A stretch of 50,456 bases of DNA from CAZWDL01 sp964632995 (GTDB lineage Bacteria > Bacteroidota > Bacteroidia > Chitinophagales > Saprospiraceae): assembly GCA_964632995.1 (NCBI GenBank), contig CAZWDL010000044.1, forward strand, positions 1 to 50,456, read 5' to 3'. Shown piece after piece: positions 1-9,900 of this stretch; position 1 is the stretch's first letter; each line of letters starts with the position of its first letter. Below the pieces are notes generated by a model. The model ran no database searches and had not been told where the DNA came from. It was given only the letters and a program-made list of their open reading frames with translations. The position numbers and the translations under genes were made by a program.

Positions 1-912
1 GATACGATCATCGAACCCGCTTTTGGCCTGAGGTCCTCCAGGATAGACATGGCGGAACCCATGGTGATGTACGAGAAATACCACGAACCGGGCCCCAAAT
101 ACTTACTGAACGGCTTTGTGGCACCCGCCGGCCAGACGGGGATGGAGGATGTCAATGCAGCCCTTGAGCATCTGTTCAATCACCGGAATGTCGGGCCCTT
201 TTTCGGAAAACAGCTGATCCAGCGACTGGTGAAATCTAACCCGTCGCCGGCGTATGTCTCCCGGGTTGCAGCTGCATTCAATGATAACGGCGCCGGCGTC
301 AGAGGGGATATGAAAGCCGTGATAAAGGCTATCCTGCTGGACGAAGAAGCACGCAGTTGCGGTTGGTACAACGACCCGGTTCAGGGAAAACTCAAGGAGC
401 CGATTATCCGGTATACGCATTTTGCAAGAGCGGTCGGCGGTGTCAGTGAAAATGGGTTCTTCTGGAATCAGGGCGATGAATATGACGACGACGCCGGCCA
501 GCACCCCATGTATTCTCCATCCGTTTTCAATTTCTACTGGCCTGATTTTCAACCTGTGGGGCCAATCGGCAATCAGGGCTATCTCGCGCCGGAATTTCAG
601 GTGCACAATTCCCGCACCAGCATCGGGTTTGTGAATTTTGTCAATGAGTGGGTGGTCAGCGAAACCCTGCTGAGGACAAAGGATGACCCGGAAAGGCTCG
701 TTCTGACGCATCTCGACGATCTCATAACCCACGCGGCAGATACGGAAGCCCTGATCAACGAGCTGGACATCTTACTGACCAACGGAATGCTCCGGGACGA
801 TACGCGGCAGATCATAACGACCATCGTTGACCCGCTGGAGGACCCGTTTGAAAAAGTGAAATTGACGATTTACTTAATGGTGATAAGCGCCGATTACACA
901 ATCCTGAAGTAA
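1..912 (+). CDS. DUF1800 family protein, 3' part only
   Basis: The frame is open from base 1, so the gene begins upstream of the window. An internal Met at 49 is not the true start, because the codons before it (DTIIEPAFGLRSS...) are in frame and coding-like. The visible 303 residues carry the C-terminal half of the DUF1800 family, including the segment FFGKQLIQRLV followed by YVSRVAAAF and a block around DMKAVIKAILLDEEAR. The biochemical function of DUF1800 is unknown; members are usually exported proteins. A DUF1501 gene follows 14 bp downstream, a pairing that is very common across bacteria and suggests the two products work together. The N-terminus, signal peptide and total length cannot be judged. 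I am confident of the family and have no evidence for a specific role. Confidence 0.88.
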   Translation, partial: DTIIEPAFGLRSSRIDMAEPMVMYEKYHEPGPKYLLNGFVAPAGQTGMEDVNAALEHLFNHRNVGPFFGKQLIQRLVKSNPSPAYVSRVAAAFNDNGAGVRGDMKAVIKAILLDEEARSCGWYNDPVQGKLKEPIIRYTHFARAVGGVSENGFFWNQGDEYDDDAGQHPMYSPSVFNFYWPDFQPVGPIGNQGYLAPEFQVHNSRTSIGFVNFVNEWVVSETLLRTKDDPERLVLTHLDDLITHAADTEALINELDILLTNGMLRDDTRQIITTIVDPLEDPFEKVKLTIYLMVISADYTILK

Positions 913-926
913 TAGACTTTATTCCA

Positions 927-2327
927 ATGAAATTCAAATCCCGAAGACAATTTATCAAGGAATTCGGTCTGGGGGCGCTGGGTCTGACCACGGCTTCGTC
1001 CGTCACCCAGCTGAAAGCCATCAATGCCGCTTACCTCAACAATTCGGCAAACGAACTGAATAGCGATTACAAAGCGATCGTTTGCTTTTTCCTGGCCGGC
1101 GGCAATGACTCCTTTAATATGCTCGTACCCCGCGGCAATCCGGAATACGACGAATACGCCGTCACCCGGTCCGATCTGGCCCTTTCGCAAAATGAACTGT
1201 TGCCGATAACGCCCGTGACTAGCGACGGAAGGCAGTACGGGTTAAACCCGGCCATGATCAACATCCATCAATTGTTCAATACCGGGAAGGTCTCCTTTAT
1301 CAATAATGTCGGCCCGTTGATAGAGCCGACGACGAAAAGCAGCTACCAAAACGGTAGTGCGCCGGTACCATTGGGGCTGTTTTCCCATTCGGATCAGTTG
1401 AAAAACTGCCAGACCGGTTTGCCGCACGTCAGAACGCATTTCGGCTGGGGCGGGAGAATGGCGGATTTGCTCAATTCCATGAATTCCAATCGAAACGTAT
1501 CGATGAATATTTCCCTCGCCGGCACGAATATTTTTCAATACGGAGAAACACTGGTTGAATTTGCCATCGACCCGTTTGACGGAAGCCCCGGAATTACCGG
1601 CTACGATCCGCTATCGACCGGTTTCGACGCAAACAGAACCGAAGGGATCGATCTTTTGCTAGGGGTCGAGCATTCCGACATGTACAAGAAAACATACACG
1701 GATATCCTGAAGAGAAGCCTGGAAGGAAGCATTGAATTCAGGGCGGCGATGGAGCAAATCGGCAGTTTGAATACCTTCTTTTCAGACAACCGCATTTCAC
1801 AGAGCTTTAAGCGGATCACCGAGGTGATCATGGCGCGCGATATTCTCGGCTTTAAGCGTCAGATATTTTTTGTGCGCATGGGCGGATGGGATATGCACGG
1901 CGAATTATTGAATTCCCACGAAAGAAGCCTTACGGTGGTCGATAACGCTTTGGGTGAATTTGCGAACGGATTGGATGAAATAGGCATGTTTGATGCAGTG
2001 ACGACATTTACGATTTCGGATTTCGGAAGGACCTTGACCTCCAACGGCAACGGCAGTGACCACGCCTGGGGCGGCAACGCCCTGGTCATGGGCGGTGATG
2101 TCAGGGGAGGTGATATGTACGGGACTTATCCCTCTTTAGCATTGGGAGGAGCACTCGACGTTCACAATGGGGTCCTGATTCCCACTACACCTAACGATTC
2201 CTATTTCGCTGAATTGGCATTGTGGTTCGGCGTCAGCCTGTCTGATTTGAGTACTCTTTTTCCGAATATCGGCAACTTTTATGATACCGGGTCTTCAGCG
2301 GCTCCCTTAGGGTTTATGAATATTTAA
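927..2327 (+). CDS. DUF1501 family exported protein
   Basis: This 466-aa protein starts at an ATG 14 bp after the DUF1800 stop. The N-terminus (MKFKSRRQFIKEFGLGALGLTTASS) has a twin-arginine-like RRQFIK motif and a hydrophobic stretch, so Tat export is likely. The body shows the DUF1501 signature: a FFLAGGNDSFNMLVP block near residue 52, GGWDMHG near residue 318, and a C-terminal TISDFGRTLTSNGNGSDHAWGG segment. This family is structurally related to the alkaline-phosphatase/sulfatase superfamily, although its substrate is not established. It forms an obvious two-gene unit with the preceding DUF1800 gene. Length is normal and no disruption is visible. Another sulfatase-like hydrolase is the alternative, but the pairing makes DUF1501 the best call. 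Confidence 0.9.
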   Translation: MKFKSRRQFIKEFGLGALGLTTASSVTQLKAINAAYLNNSANELNSDYKAIVCFFLAGGNDSFNMLVPRGNPEYDEYAVTRSDLALSQNELLPITPVTSDGRQYGLNPAMINIHQLFNTGKVSFINNVGPLIEPTTKSSYQNGSAPVPLGLFSHSDQLKNCQTGLPHVRTHFGWGGRMADLLNSMNSNRNVSMNISLAGTNIFQYGETLVEFAIDPFDGSPGITGYDPLSTGFDANRTEGIDLLLGVEHSDMYKKTYTDILKRSLEGSIEFRAAMEQIGSLNTFFSDNRISQSFKRITEVIMARDILGFKRQIFFVRMGGWDMHGELLNSHERSLTVVDNALGEFANGLDEIGMFDAVTTFTISDFGRTLTSNGNGSDHAWGGNALVMGGDVRGGDMYGTYPSLALGGALDVHNGVLIPTTPNDSYFAELALWFGVSLSDLSTLFPNIGNFYDTGSSAAPLGFMNI

Positions 2328-2337
2328 AGTTCACATA

Positions 2338-3096
2338 ATGAAAAAAACTTTAATAATTGCAATACTCTTCGCCTTTGCGGTTACCACCGTTTCGGCCCAA
2401 TGCTTCCTGGACCGGCACAACACGACCTGGTACGACGGGTGGATTTCGTGTACGACATCGATGAACCCCAACCCCGACCGGGGCGAGTCGCACTGGATTC
2501 TGTACGATCTCAATTACCCCTATGGATTGTTTCAAATGCATATCTGGAATACCAATGCTCCCGAGTACCTGACCTCCGGCATGCAGGACATCGTGATCGA
2601 TATTTCAAACGACAGCGTTAACTGGACGGAAGCAGGGGAATTCAACATTCCCATGGCCGATGGAACTTCCACCTACGAAGGCCTTGACCTTCATGACTTC
2701 GGCGGAATAAACGCCCGGTATGTGTTGATCACGGGGCTGACCAATCACGGCGGCGCTTGCTTTGGCTTGAGTGAAATCAGGATTGATGTGGCGGATGACA
2801 TCGTCAGTTCCAACGAAGCGCTCCCCCGGCAACCCACCTGTCTTTCCGCCAAGATTTTTCCCAACCCGGTGGACAGGACCTCCAAAGCTCTTATTTCCTC
2901 CACCTGCAGCAATGCTCCGATATACTATTCCATAAAGGATATTGTAGGGAAAACCATAGCAAGCGGAGAGCTCACACCGGTATCAGATGAAGTAGAACTA
3001 GACCTGAACGCCCTGCCGATCGCTTCCGGAAGCTATGTGTTGTCTTTACGGCAGCTGGACCTGGTCAGGAGCTTTAAGATGGTGAAGGTGGAATGA
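2338..3096 (+). CDS. secreted F5/8C-like protein with T9SS type A sorting domain
   Basis: The 252-aa protein begins 10 bp after DUF1501. MKKTLIIAILFAFAVTTVSAQ is a clear Sec signal peptide cleaved after the Ala-Gln region. Residues of about 25-155 resemble a discoidin/F5-8 type C beta-sandwich: the pattern WILYDLNYPYGLFQMHIWN, IDISNDSVNWTEAG, then ARYVLITGLTNHGG and FGLSEIRID is typical of these carbohydrate- or surface-binding modules. The last roughly 80 residues begin with KIFPNPV and end SFKMVKVE, which is a type IX secretion type A sorting domain, so the mature protein should be exported through the outer membrane and anchored or released. Its position suggests co-transcription with DUF1800/DUF1501, making it a possible surface partner of that pair. 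The ligand is unknown. Confidence 0.85.
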   Translation: MKKTLIIAILFAFAVTTVSAQCFLDRHNTTWYDGWISCTTSMNPNPDRGESHWILYDLNYPYGLFQMHIWNTNAPEYLTSGMQDIVIDISNDSVNWTEAGEFNIPMADGTSTYEGLDLHDFGGINARYVLITGLTNHGGACFGLSEIRIDVADDIVSSNEALPRQPTCLSAKIFPNPVDRTSKALISSTCSNAPIYYSIKDIVGKTIASGELTPVSDEVELDLNALPIASGSYVLSLRQLDLVRSFKMVKVE

Positions 3097-3103
3097 GGCG
3101 AAA

Positions 3104-3180
3104 GCGGAAATCGGAAGGCGGAAAGCGGAAGGCGGAAGTCGGAAGGCGGAAGGCGGAAAGCGGAAGGCGGAAAGCGGAAA
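3104..3180. repeat. heptanucleotide tandem repeat (KCGGAAR)
   Basis: Eleven consecutive 7-bp units of the form G/T-CGGAA-A/G run in phase from 3104 to 3180, starting 8 bp after the stop codon of the preceding gene, with degenerate copies continuing to about 3193. The strand is strongly purine-rich. It lies outside coding sequence. It resembles intergenic purine-rich microsatellites that I recall from other Saprospiria genomes. No function is evident. Confidence 0.85.
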
Positions 3181-3281
3181 GCGGGCGGAAGGCAGACTTC
3201 GGAGAGGTCAAATATTTGTAGAAAACAGTCAAATTTGGTTGCTCCGACCTCGGTAGTGCCGCAGGTTGAAAATTAATAAAA

Positions 3282-3313
3282 GCCGCGTAGCGGCGACATA
3301 AATTATCTTATGT
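3282..3313. repeat. twin small hairpins, REP-like intergenic element
   Basis: Two adjacent inverted repeats lie between the heptamer array and the SBBP gene: GCCGC (3282-3286) with GCGGC (3290-3294), loop 3 nt; and ACATAA (3296-3301) with TTATGT (3308-3313), loop 6 nt. The first is GC-rich and the second AT-rich. The surrounding text resembles dispersed palindromic repeats of Bacteroidota, but copy number cannot be tested here. A 3' UTR structure or weak terminator for the upstream gene is possible, although no T-run follows. Confidence 0.45.
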
Positions 3314-3440
3314 CCAACTCATAGCTGGTGGCGGGGGATTTAGAGGGTGAAAAATCTATCGATCAAGCAGTTCGTAAATACCCCCATACCTCTTCTTATC
3401 CAGGAACCGATTTGATGCACGCTAATAATTTTTTCTTGCA

Positions 3441-6400
3441 ATGATTGGATTTTCTTTATTCCCCTATATCATTTCATTGGTTTTCCTGCCGGGAATAGCC
3501 GCTTGGTCCGACAGTACTGACGATAAAAGACCAACGGAACAAAAGGAGCCCCCCGGCAGCAGAGCCCGGGCATCCAAAATCGCCGATGCGAAGGTTCCGT
3601 GGGTGAAAAATGCGGGGCAATGGGAGGAGGACATCCTGTATGTCGGCCACTCCTTCACGGGGAATGTCATTGTCAATGAGGCGAAGGAAATCATTTACGC
3701 GTTACCGGTGGACAGCATCTCCGGGTATGTGTTGAAAGAAAGATTTGTCGGAAAAGTAAATCAGCGCCCTCAGAAAATCCCTTTCGGCGAGCAAAGGAGC
3801 CCTTCGGTTTTTAACTATTTCATCGGCAACGACAGCGCTTCATGGACAAGCAAGGTCCCTTCCTATGAAGTGCTGAACCTGGGAGAACCATGGGAAGGAG
3901 TGGAGCTCAAACTCAAAGCCCACAACGATAACGTTGAAAAGCTATTTTATATACAACCGAACATTGCCCCCCAATCCATTCAAATAGCCGTAGACGGTGC
4001 GGAGCGTCTGGAAGTATCCCGGAACGGCCGATTGATGGTGCACACCCCTGCCGGAGAAATCGCCTATTCCGCTCCCGTCGCCTACCAATGGATAGACAAC
4101 GAGCAACATTTAGCGAAAGCTGCATACAAAATAGCGGAGGACAACACCTACACCTTCCTGGTGGAGGATTATGACCCGGATTACGAATTGATTATCGATC
4201 CCTTCGTGGCTTCTACCTTTATGGGGGACGGCGGCAACGACTGGGCCAATGCCATTGCGGTTGATGAAAGTGGTGATGTACTGATAACCGGGTACACCTG
4301 GTCTGATAACTTTCCCACGACTGCCGGGAGCCACAAAGCAGCTTTTAATGGCGTAAAAGACGCCTTCGTGTCGAAATTCGACAATGATCTTTCCACCTTG
4401 CTGGTTTCCACTTTTCTGGGCGGCAGCAGCTGGGACAACGGACTTTCCATCGCGGTGGAACCGACCGGCGAGGTGATCATTTCCGGAGCGACCGGCTCCG
4501 CCAATTTCCCGATGGCGGGCGCCGCTTACGACAATACGTATAACGGAGGCAGCAATGATGTTTTTGTCTGCAAACTGGACAGCGACCTTTCTTCTATCCT
4601 CGTATCCACTTTTATCGGCGGTGACGATGATGATTACGGGTACGACCTCACCCTTGACAATACGGGCAATGTTTTTGTAACCGGAAGAACAGAGTCGGCG
4701 GATTATCCGGCCGAGGGCGGTTTTGATAATACCTTTAACGGTGGTTTTGAAGATGTATTCGTTTCCAAACTGAATAACGGTCTTTCTTCCTTACTGGCTT
4801 CCACCTACATCGGCGGCAGCACCGATGAGGGGGCGGATGCCATTATTACCGATGATGCCGGAAATGTTTTTATTTCGGGCTTTACGTACTCCGATGATTT
4901 TCCCACCGCCGGCATACCTTACGATTCCATCCACAATGGATCGGGGGACATTTTTATAGCGAAGTTTAATAACAACCTCTCCGTCCTCTCCGCCGCCACT
5001 TTTATCGGCGGCGGCAACTTTGAAGAGAGCCATGCCATAGCGGTGGATGCCGCGCAAAACGTATTTATAGCCGGTTATACCGGTTCTTCGGAATATCCGT
5101 CCACGCCGGGAGTTTACGACGATACGTTTAATGAAAACCACGACGCGATTATCACAAAAATAGATAACAACCTATCCAATATTCTGGCTTCCACGTTCAT
5201 CGGCGGAGCCGGTGATGATGATTGTTACGGACTGATCATCGAGCGGGCGGAAAATGTTTTCATCACCGGCATCAGTTTTTCAACCGATTATCCGGTGACG
5301 GCAAATGCCTTTGACGATACGCATAACGGAGACCGGGACATTTTCTTCTCGCGTCTCTCCTTCGACCTGTCGGAATTACTGGAATCCACCTACCTGGGCG
5401 GGGGCGACAATGACTGGGCACTGGACCTCACCATTGACAACGCGGGAAGCGTCTTTATCGGCGGAGGCACCTACTCCGGTGATTTCCCAATGGCCGGCAG
5501 CCCGTACGACGATTCCTTTAATGGTGGAGAAGATGCTGTCATCGCCAAGATAGTGGGCTGCGGCGTGAATGATTTTTGTGATCACGATAACACCTTCGGC
5601 TCCATAGCCCTGGATGTCACCCGGGATACCATCTGCAATCAGGGATGTAGCGCCTCCGCCAATCCCGGACCAATGCTGGAGGGAGGATGTTTCGATTTTC
5701 CATACGCAACGGTCTGGTATACTTTTACCCCTGAAACTGATATGGACTGCATAAAAATCTCGATCGACAGTGAAGAGCTGCCGCAACCGCAGATGGCCGT
5801 CTTTCAGGGTGCATGTCCCGGCAGCAATGCCTCTATGCCGTTTACCTGCGATACGGGGGCCGGTGGCGAACTGTCCATCCGGATGGGGGCGGAAGCCGGT
5901 ACTGCTTACTTCATTGCGGTTTCAGATGCGACGGGCGCAGCGGGCTATTTTAACATATGCATTGAAACCAAGCCTGAAGATGCCCTTTCTTTGGACGTAG
6001 CCGCCCAGGACCTGCAATGTTTTGAAAGCAATGACGGCAGTATTCAGATTACCGTAAACAACGGCGCGGGAGTTATTGCCTATGACTGGAATGAAGATGA
6101 TCTGGACGGCATCGCCGACCCCGGCAATTTAACAACCGGCGCCTACCTCGTTACGGTTACGGATAAAAATAACTGTATCGCTCAGACCGATTCGATCATA
6201 ATTGCCGAACCCGAGCAGATTTTTGTCGACCTGGAAATTGATGACGAAGACCATATCATCGTATATGGCGACACGGTACTGGCCAGGGCGGTTCCCTCTA
6301 TCGGTGATGAGGCTATTTCAAAAGTAGCCTGGTTGCCTCAGCAGGTCTTGACCGGTAAGCCCCCTGAGACGATAACGGAACAATATATATCCCCCCTGTC

Positions 6401-6779
6401 GGCCACCGAACTGATCGTTACCGTTGAGGACACCGCGGGATGTTTTGTTTCCGATACCGCTCAACTCTATGTCAGCACCAGATTCCCCTTTTACGTGCCG
6501 AATGCGTTCGCCCCCAATAGCAGCAATGTCCAAAATGCCGTCTTCCGTCCCTTTGCCACCAACAAAGTGGAGAAGATCAACTTCATGAGAATATTCAACC
6601 GCTGGGGCGATCTGGTCTACGAAAGATACGACTTCCCCACCGGCGATGAATCAGCCGGCTGGGACGGCACCTACAATGGACAGGTGCTCAAATCCGGCGT
6701 GTACGTTTTTTTCCTGGAGGTAGAGTTTATTAATGGAACGACGAAGGTGTTTTCGGGGGATGTGACGTTAATGAGGTAG
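3441..6779 (+). CDS. SBBP/SprB-repeat surface protein with gliding-motility C-terminal (T9SS type B) domain
   Basis: This 1112-aa cell-surface protein starts with a hydrophobic leader (MIGFSLFPYIISLVFLPGIAAWS). Residues of about 50-250 form the N-terminal domain usual in SBBP proteins (WVKNAGQWEEDILYVG, then DYDPDYELIIDPFVAS). Residues of about 252-700 contain seven SBBP beta-propeller-type repeats, each opening with a variant of ASTFIGG and containing VFITGxTxSxDFP. A cysteine-containing segment with a PPC-like look follows (about 705-846), then one SprB-type repeat (LQCFESNDGSIQITVNNG, about 855-935). The last 100 residues (YVPNAFAPNSS, FNRWGDLVYE, GWDGTYNGQVLKSGVYVF) are the CHU_C/gliding-motility C-terminal domain used for type IX secretion. 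It is probably an adhesin or scaffold. The gene is complete and ends 132 bp before a convergent gene. Confidence 0.92.
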   Translation: MIGFSLFPYIISLVFLPGIAAWSDSTDDKRPTEQKEPPGSRARASKIADAKVPWVKNAGQWEEDILYVGHSFTGNVIVNEAKEIIYALPVDSISGYVLKERFVGKVNQRPQKIPFGEQRSPSVFNYFIGNDSASWTSKVPSYEVLNLGEPWEGVELKLKAHNDNVEKLFYIQPNIAPQSIQIAVDGAERLEVSRNGRLMVHTPAGEIAYSAPVAYQWIDNEQHLAKAAYKIAEDNTYTFLVEDYDPDYELIIDPFVASTFMGDGGNDWANAIAVDESGDVLITGYTWSDNFPTTAGSHKAAFNGVKDAFVSKFDNDLSTLLVSTFLGGSSWDNGLSIAVEPTGEVIISGATGSANFPMAGAAYDNTYNGGSNDVFVCKLDSDLSSILVSTFIGGDDDDYGYDLTLDNTGNVFVTGRTESADYPAEGGFDNTFNGGFEDVFVSKLNNGLSSLLASTYIGGSTDEGADAIITDDAGNVFISGFTYSDDFPTAGIPYDSIHNGSGDIFIAKFNNNLSVLSAATFIGGGNFEESHAIAVDAAQNVFIAGYTGSSEYPSTPGVYDDTFNENHDAIITKIDNNLSNILASTFIGGAGDDDCYGLIIERAENVFITGISFSTDYPVTANAFDDTHNGDRDIFFSRLSFDLSELLESTYLGGGDNDWALDLTIDNAGSVFIGGGTYSGDFPMAGSPYDDSFNGGEDAVIAKIVGCGVNDFCDHDNTFGSIALDVTRDTICNQGCSASANPGPMLEGGCFDFPYATVWYTFTPETDMDCIKISIDSEELPQPQMAVFQGACPGSNASMPFTCDTGAGGELSIRMGAEAGTAYFIAVSDATGAAGYFNICIETKPEDALSLDVAAQDLQCFESNDGSIQITVNNGAGVIAYDWNEDDLDGIADPGNLTTGAYLVTVTDKNNCIAQTDSIIIAEPEQIFVDLEIDDEDHIIVYGDTVLARAVPSIGDEAISKVAWLPQQVLTGKPPETITEQYISPLSATELIVTVEDTAGCFVSDTAQLYVSTRFPFYVPNAFAPNSSNVQNAVFRPFATNKVEKINFMRIFNRWGDLVYERYDFPTGDESAGWDGTYNGQVLKSGVYVFFLEVEFINGTTKVFSGDVTLMR

Positions 6780-6785
6780 CAGGGT

Positions 6786-6809
6786 AGAGACGCAACGCAT
6801 TGCGTCTCT
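6786..6809. terminator. GAGACGCAA hairpin between convergent genes
   Basis: A perfect 10-bp stem (6786-6795 with 6800-6809) closes a 4-nt loop. It begins 7 bp after the SBBP gene stop and lies 102 bp beyond the stop of the convergent caspase-ankyrin gene. Position and strength suggest a bidirectional transcription terminator, although there is no long T-run. The stem sequence (AGAGACGCAA) matches a palindromic element I recall as repetitive in many Bacteroidota and cyanobacterial genomes, so it may also be a dispersed repeat. Confidence 0.6.
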
Positions 6810-6911
6810 CTCAGTCAAGCGATTCCGCCGCTTCCGGGGAATCACCCTACACCTACCCCCCCACCTTCGGCGGCACTTGTTCAGCGCTCACTCGTAATTA
6901 TCATATTGTTG

Positions 6912-9900
6912 TTACCTACAAGATTTTTCTTGTTCCAATAACTTTACTACTGAGCTATGGCCCTTACGTCGGGCAATATCCAAAGCAGTCTCGCCGGTGG
7001 GACTTTTGCGGTTACAGTCCAAAGTATAGTTTTCGATTAATACTCTACAGGCTCTAGTATGGCCATTGCTGGCTGCCACCATTAGGGCGGTGAATCCATC
7101 CTCATTGATCAGGTCTGGCTTAGCCTTATCCCGAAGTGTCCAGATGAAGCCTTCAAAACCATTGCGGGCCGCTATCATGAGGGGGGTCCATCCTTTTTTA
7201 GTTTGTAGATTAAAGTTAGCAGTGTTTTTTATAAGGGCAGGATCCACCCAGTCATTTACCGCGGCATAATGCCAAAGTGACCAGCCGTTTGCATCCTGAC
7301 TGTTGATGTTTTCTTCAGTAACCAATTTATTGGTAACAAATTCACTGATTGTATTCGTTTTCTGGGTGGAACTTCCCTTCATATATAATAGAGGAGGCGT
7401 ATCTCCATTGTCGACATCTATATTTTTGTTGGCACCTTTTGACAACAGATAGTAAATGGCGGACACTTCCCGGTTGCAAGCTGCCCATTGCAGCGCCGTC
7501 CAGCCCGTTTTGGCTTTGGTACGGAGTTCATATTCGCGCTCATCGATGGGCAATTGATGCTCGGCTACGAGGAATTTCAAAATGTCTAACTTGCCCTTAC
7601 CGGCAGCCAGGCACAGCAGATTACCGTAAAAGCCGCCATTAATCCTGTTGGACCAGATTACCCCCTGCTGCCGGACATCATGCGGAAAAGACATGACTTC
7701 TTTGATAAATTCAACATCATCAAATTCGCTGACGATATGCATTAGCATACTGGCACCAAAGGGATCTTGTTCTTGCAAGGATGCCCCTTGCTGCAAAAAG
7801 CGGCGTACGGTTGCCTGATCTTTTTGTTTAATCGCTACAAAAAATGGGCGATTAGCCCCTTGATAAGCTAACAATTCCTGAACAGCCAGCATTTTAAGCT
7901 CCTGGGCGAGATCATCTATCGTTTTTCCCTCCTTGTTACGAATTTGAGGATCGGCTCCTGCTGTCAGGAGATGCTCAAAAGAATGGAAGTGGCTATTTAT
8001 GCCAGCCATCATGAGTGGAGTGTGGCCGGTATTGGTTTGCCGGTTGACATCAGCTCCTCGCTGAATCAGATACTGTACAACCTCAGGATATCCATAACGC
8101 GCTGCATAATGCAGCGCCGTCCAATAATCTTTATCCGGTGCATGGATAGAGGCTCCAGCTTGCAGTAAGGTTTTTACTACCTCCAGATGTCCATTGCGCG
8201 CCGCCAGCATCAATGCAGTAGTCTGGTCGCCAGGCGCTTTAGCATTGATGTCCGCTCCTTTGCCGATCAGGTATTGCACTACTTCCAACTGACCATTGTT
8301 AGCTGCCCATTCCAGGGCCGTCCAGCCGGTATCGGCACGATCATTTTGATCAAATTCCCGGTCGTCCACCGGAATTTTGCATTCTTCAATTAAAAATTGC
8401 AGCATTCCTATTTTACCTTCAGCCGCCGCAATGCTGGTAAGATTGCCGTAATAACCCGTCGGCTTCCCCTCGAATTCTATCGTCCCTTTTAGCGTCGGGT
8501 CAGCTCCATGGCTGATTAGCCAGCGTAACAGGGAGGGATCATTCTTTTCATAAGCTACCCGCATCAGCAAAGTAGCTCCATCACTATCTCGGTCATTCAG
8601 ATTCCCCCCTTTGCTTGAATAGTCTTGTAATGTTTCCAGGGACAGCGACTTGTTCACTACGTCAAAAACGTCTACTGCTCCTTTAACATCCAGGATTACG
8701 AAATCATTATAAAGGTATTCTACCCGAGAAGTTGGCCTTTGTCTGCCCTTAGTGAGCTCAGGCACTCTTTTTAGTATGTAGTCTTGTAGTTCCGAAATAG
8801 TAATTTGTTCATCCTCAAAGTCATCCGCGGGAAGCCCCGAGGCATTGCCGATACCCATACCTTCCAGCAAAGCATAGGTAAAAATGCCGTTTGAGGTTTT
8901 TCCCCCTTCAATGGCTACTTCACCGCCTGAAGCCGCCGAAATAATGACCGCACCCGACTGTCGACGTAGATCGTAGAAAAGATCTTTCATTACCGTAAAA
9001 GCATTCGCGGCTCCTTCTTTTGATTTCACTCCGGTTGATCCGAAGGAACGAAAAGTGAGCGATCCTTCTTCCACATTTTCCTGGATGAGTTCTTGTTCTA
9101 CGGATAATTTGTCGAGTTCTCCGGAGTTGCAAGCATCCATTAATAACACCTTTTGGCGGGCCGGCAGGTTGGTCAATAAATCTTCCAGTTCGCTAAATGC
9201 AATCCCCCGTTGAGCAGGATTATAAAAATCTATATCATGGGTGGCGAAATAGAAATCCAAGTCCTTGTCTAACAAGCCATGGCCTGCTAAAAATAGTATG
9301 ACCCGGTCCCCGGGTCGGGATTTTTGTAATTGGGCTTTTAGGGCGATGACATTTTCTTTGGTAACCTCCTCATTCAGCAATTCGAAGGAATGAATTTGGC
9401 GAAAAGCACCTCGTCGATCCTGAAAAAGCTGCTTTACATCCCGGGCATCTTTAGCGGCAAAACGAAGATTCATACGAGCATCTTTATACCTGGACACCCC
9501 GATTACAGCCAAATATAAGTCCGGCTCATCCAGATGGACTGTTTTCGCCAGCCGGACAAAATGCTTCGCCTTGACGGAAGGTATACCTTGATTATTCCAA
9601 ACCTGAACCTCGATCATGTTTCGGGGTTCGGTCAGGCGTAAGTTGACCGTTTTATGGTAGGAAGAAGTGGGTAATCCAGCATCGGCATCAGGCTTAATAT
9701 CCAAAACCGGTACTTCATTCACGGTGATAAGCAAGCGGGAAATCAACCTTTTTTCATCAGTTGCCTGGATCACCAGCGGCAAGGTAGCCGCATTACTAAC
9801 AATGGGTAGATCTTGCTTATTAACGAGTCTGACGGTGGGAAGATCTAATCCGGGTGTGATGGCAGTCGTGTTGACTCCTTGTTTTTCCAGCCGCTTCCGG

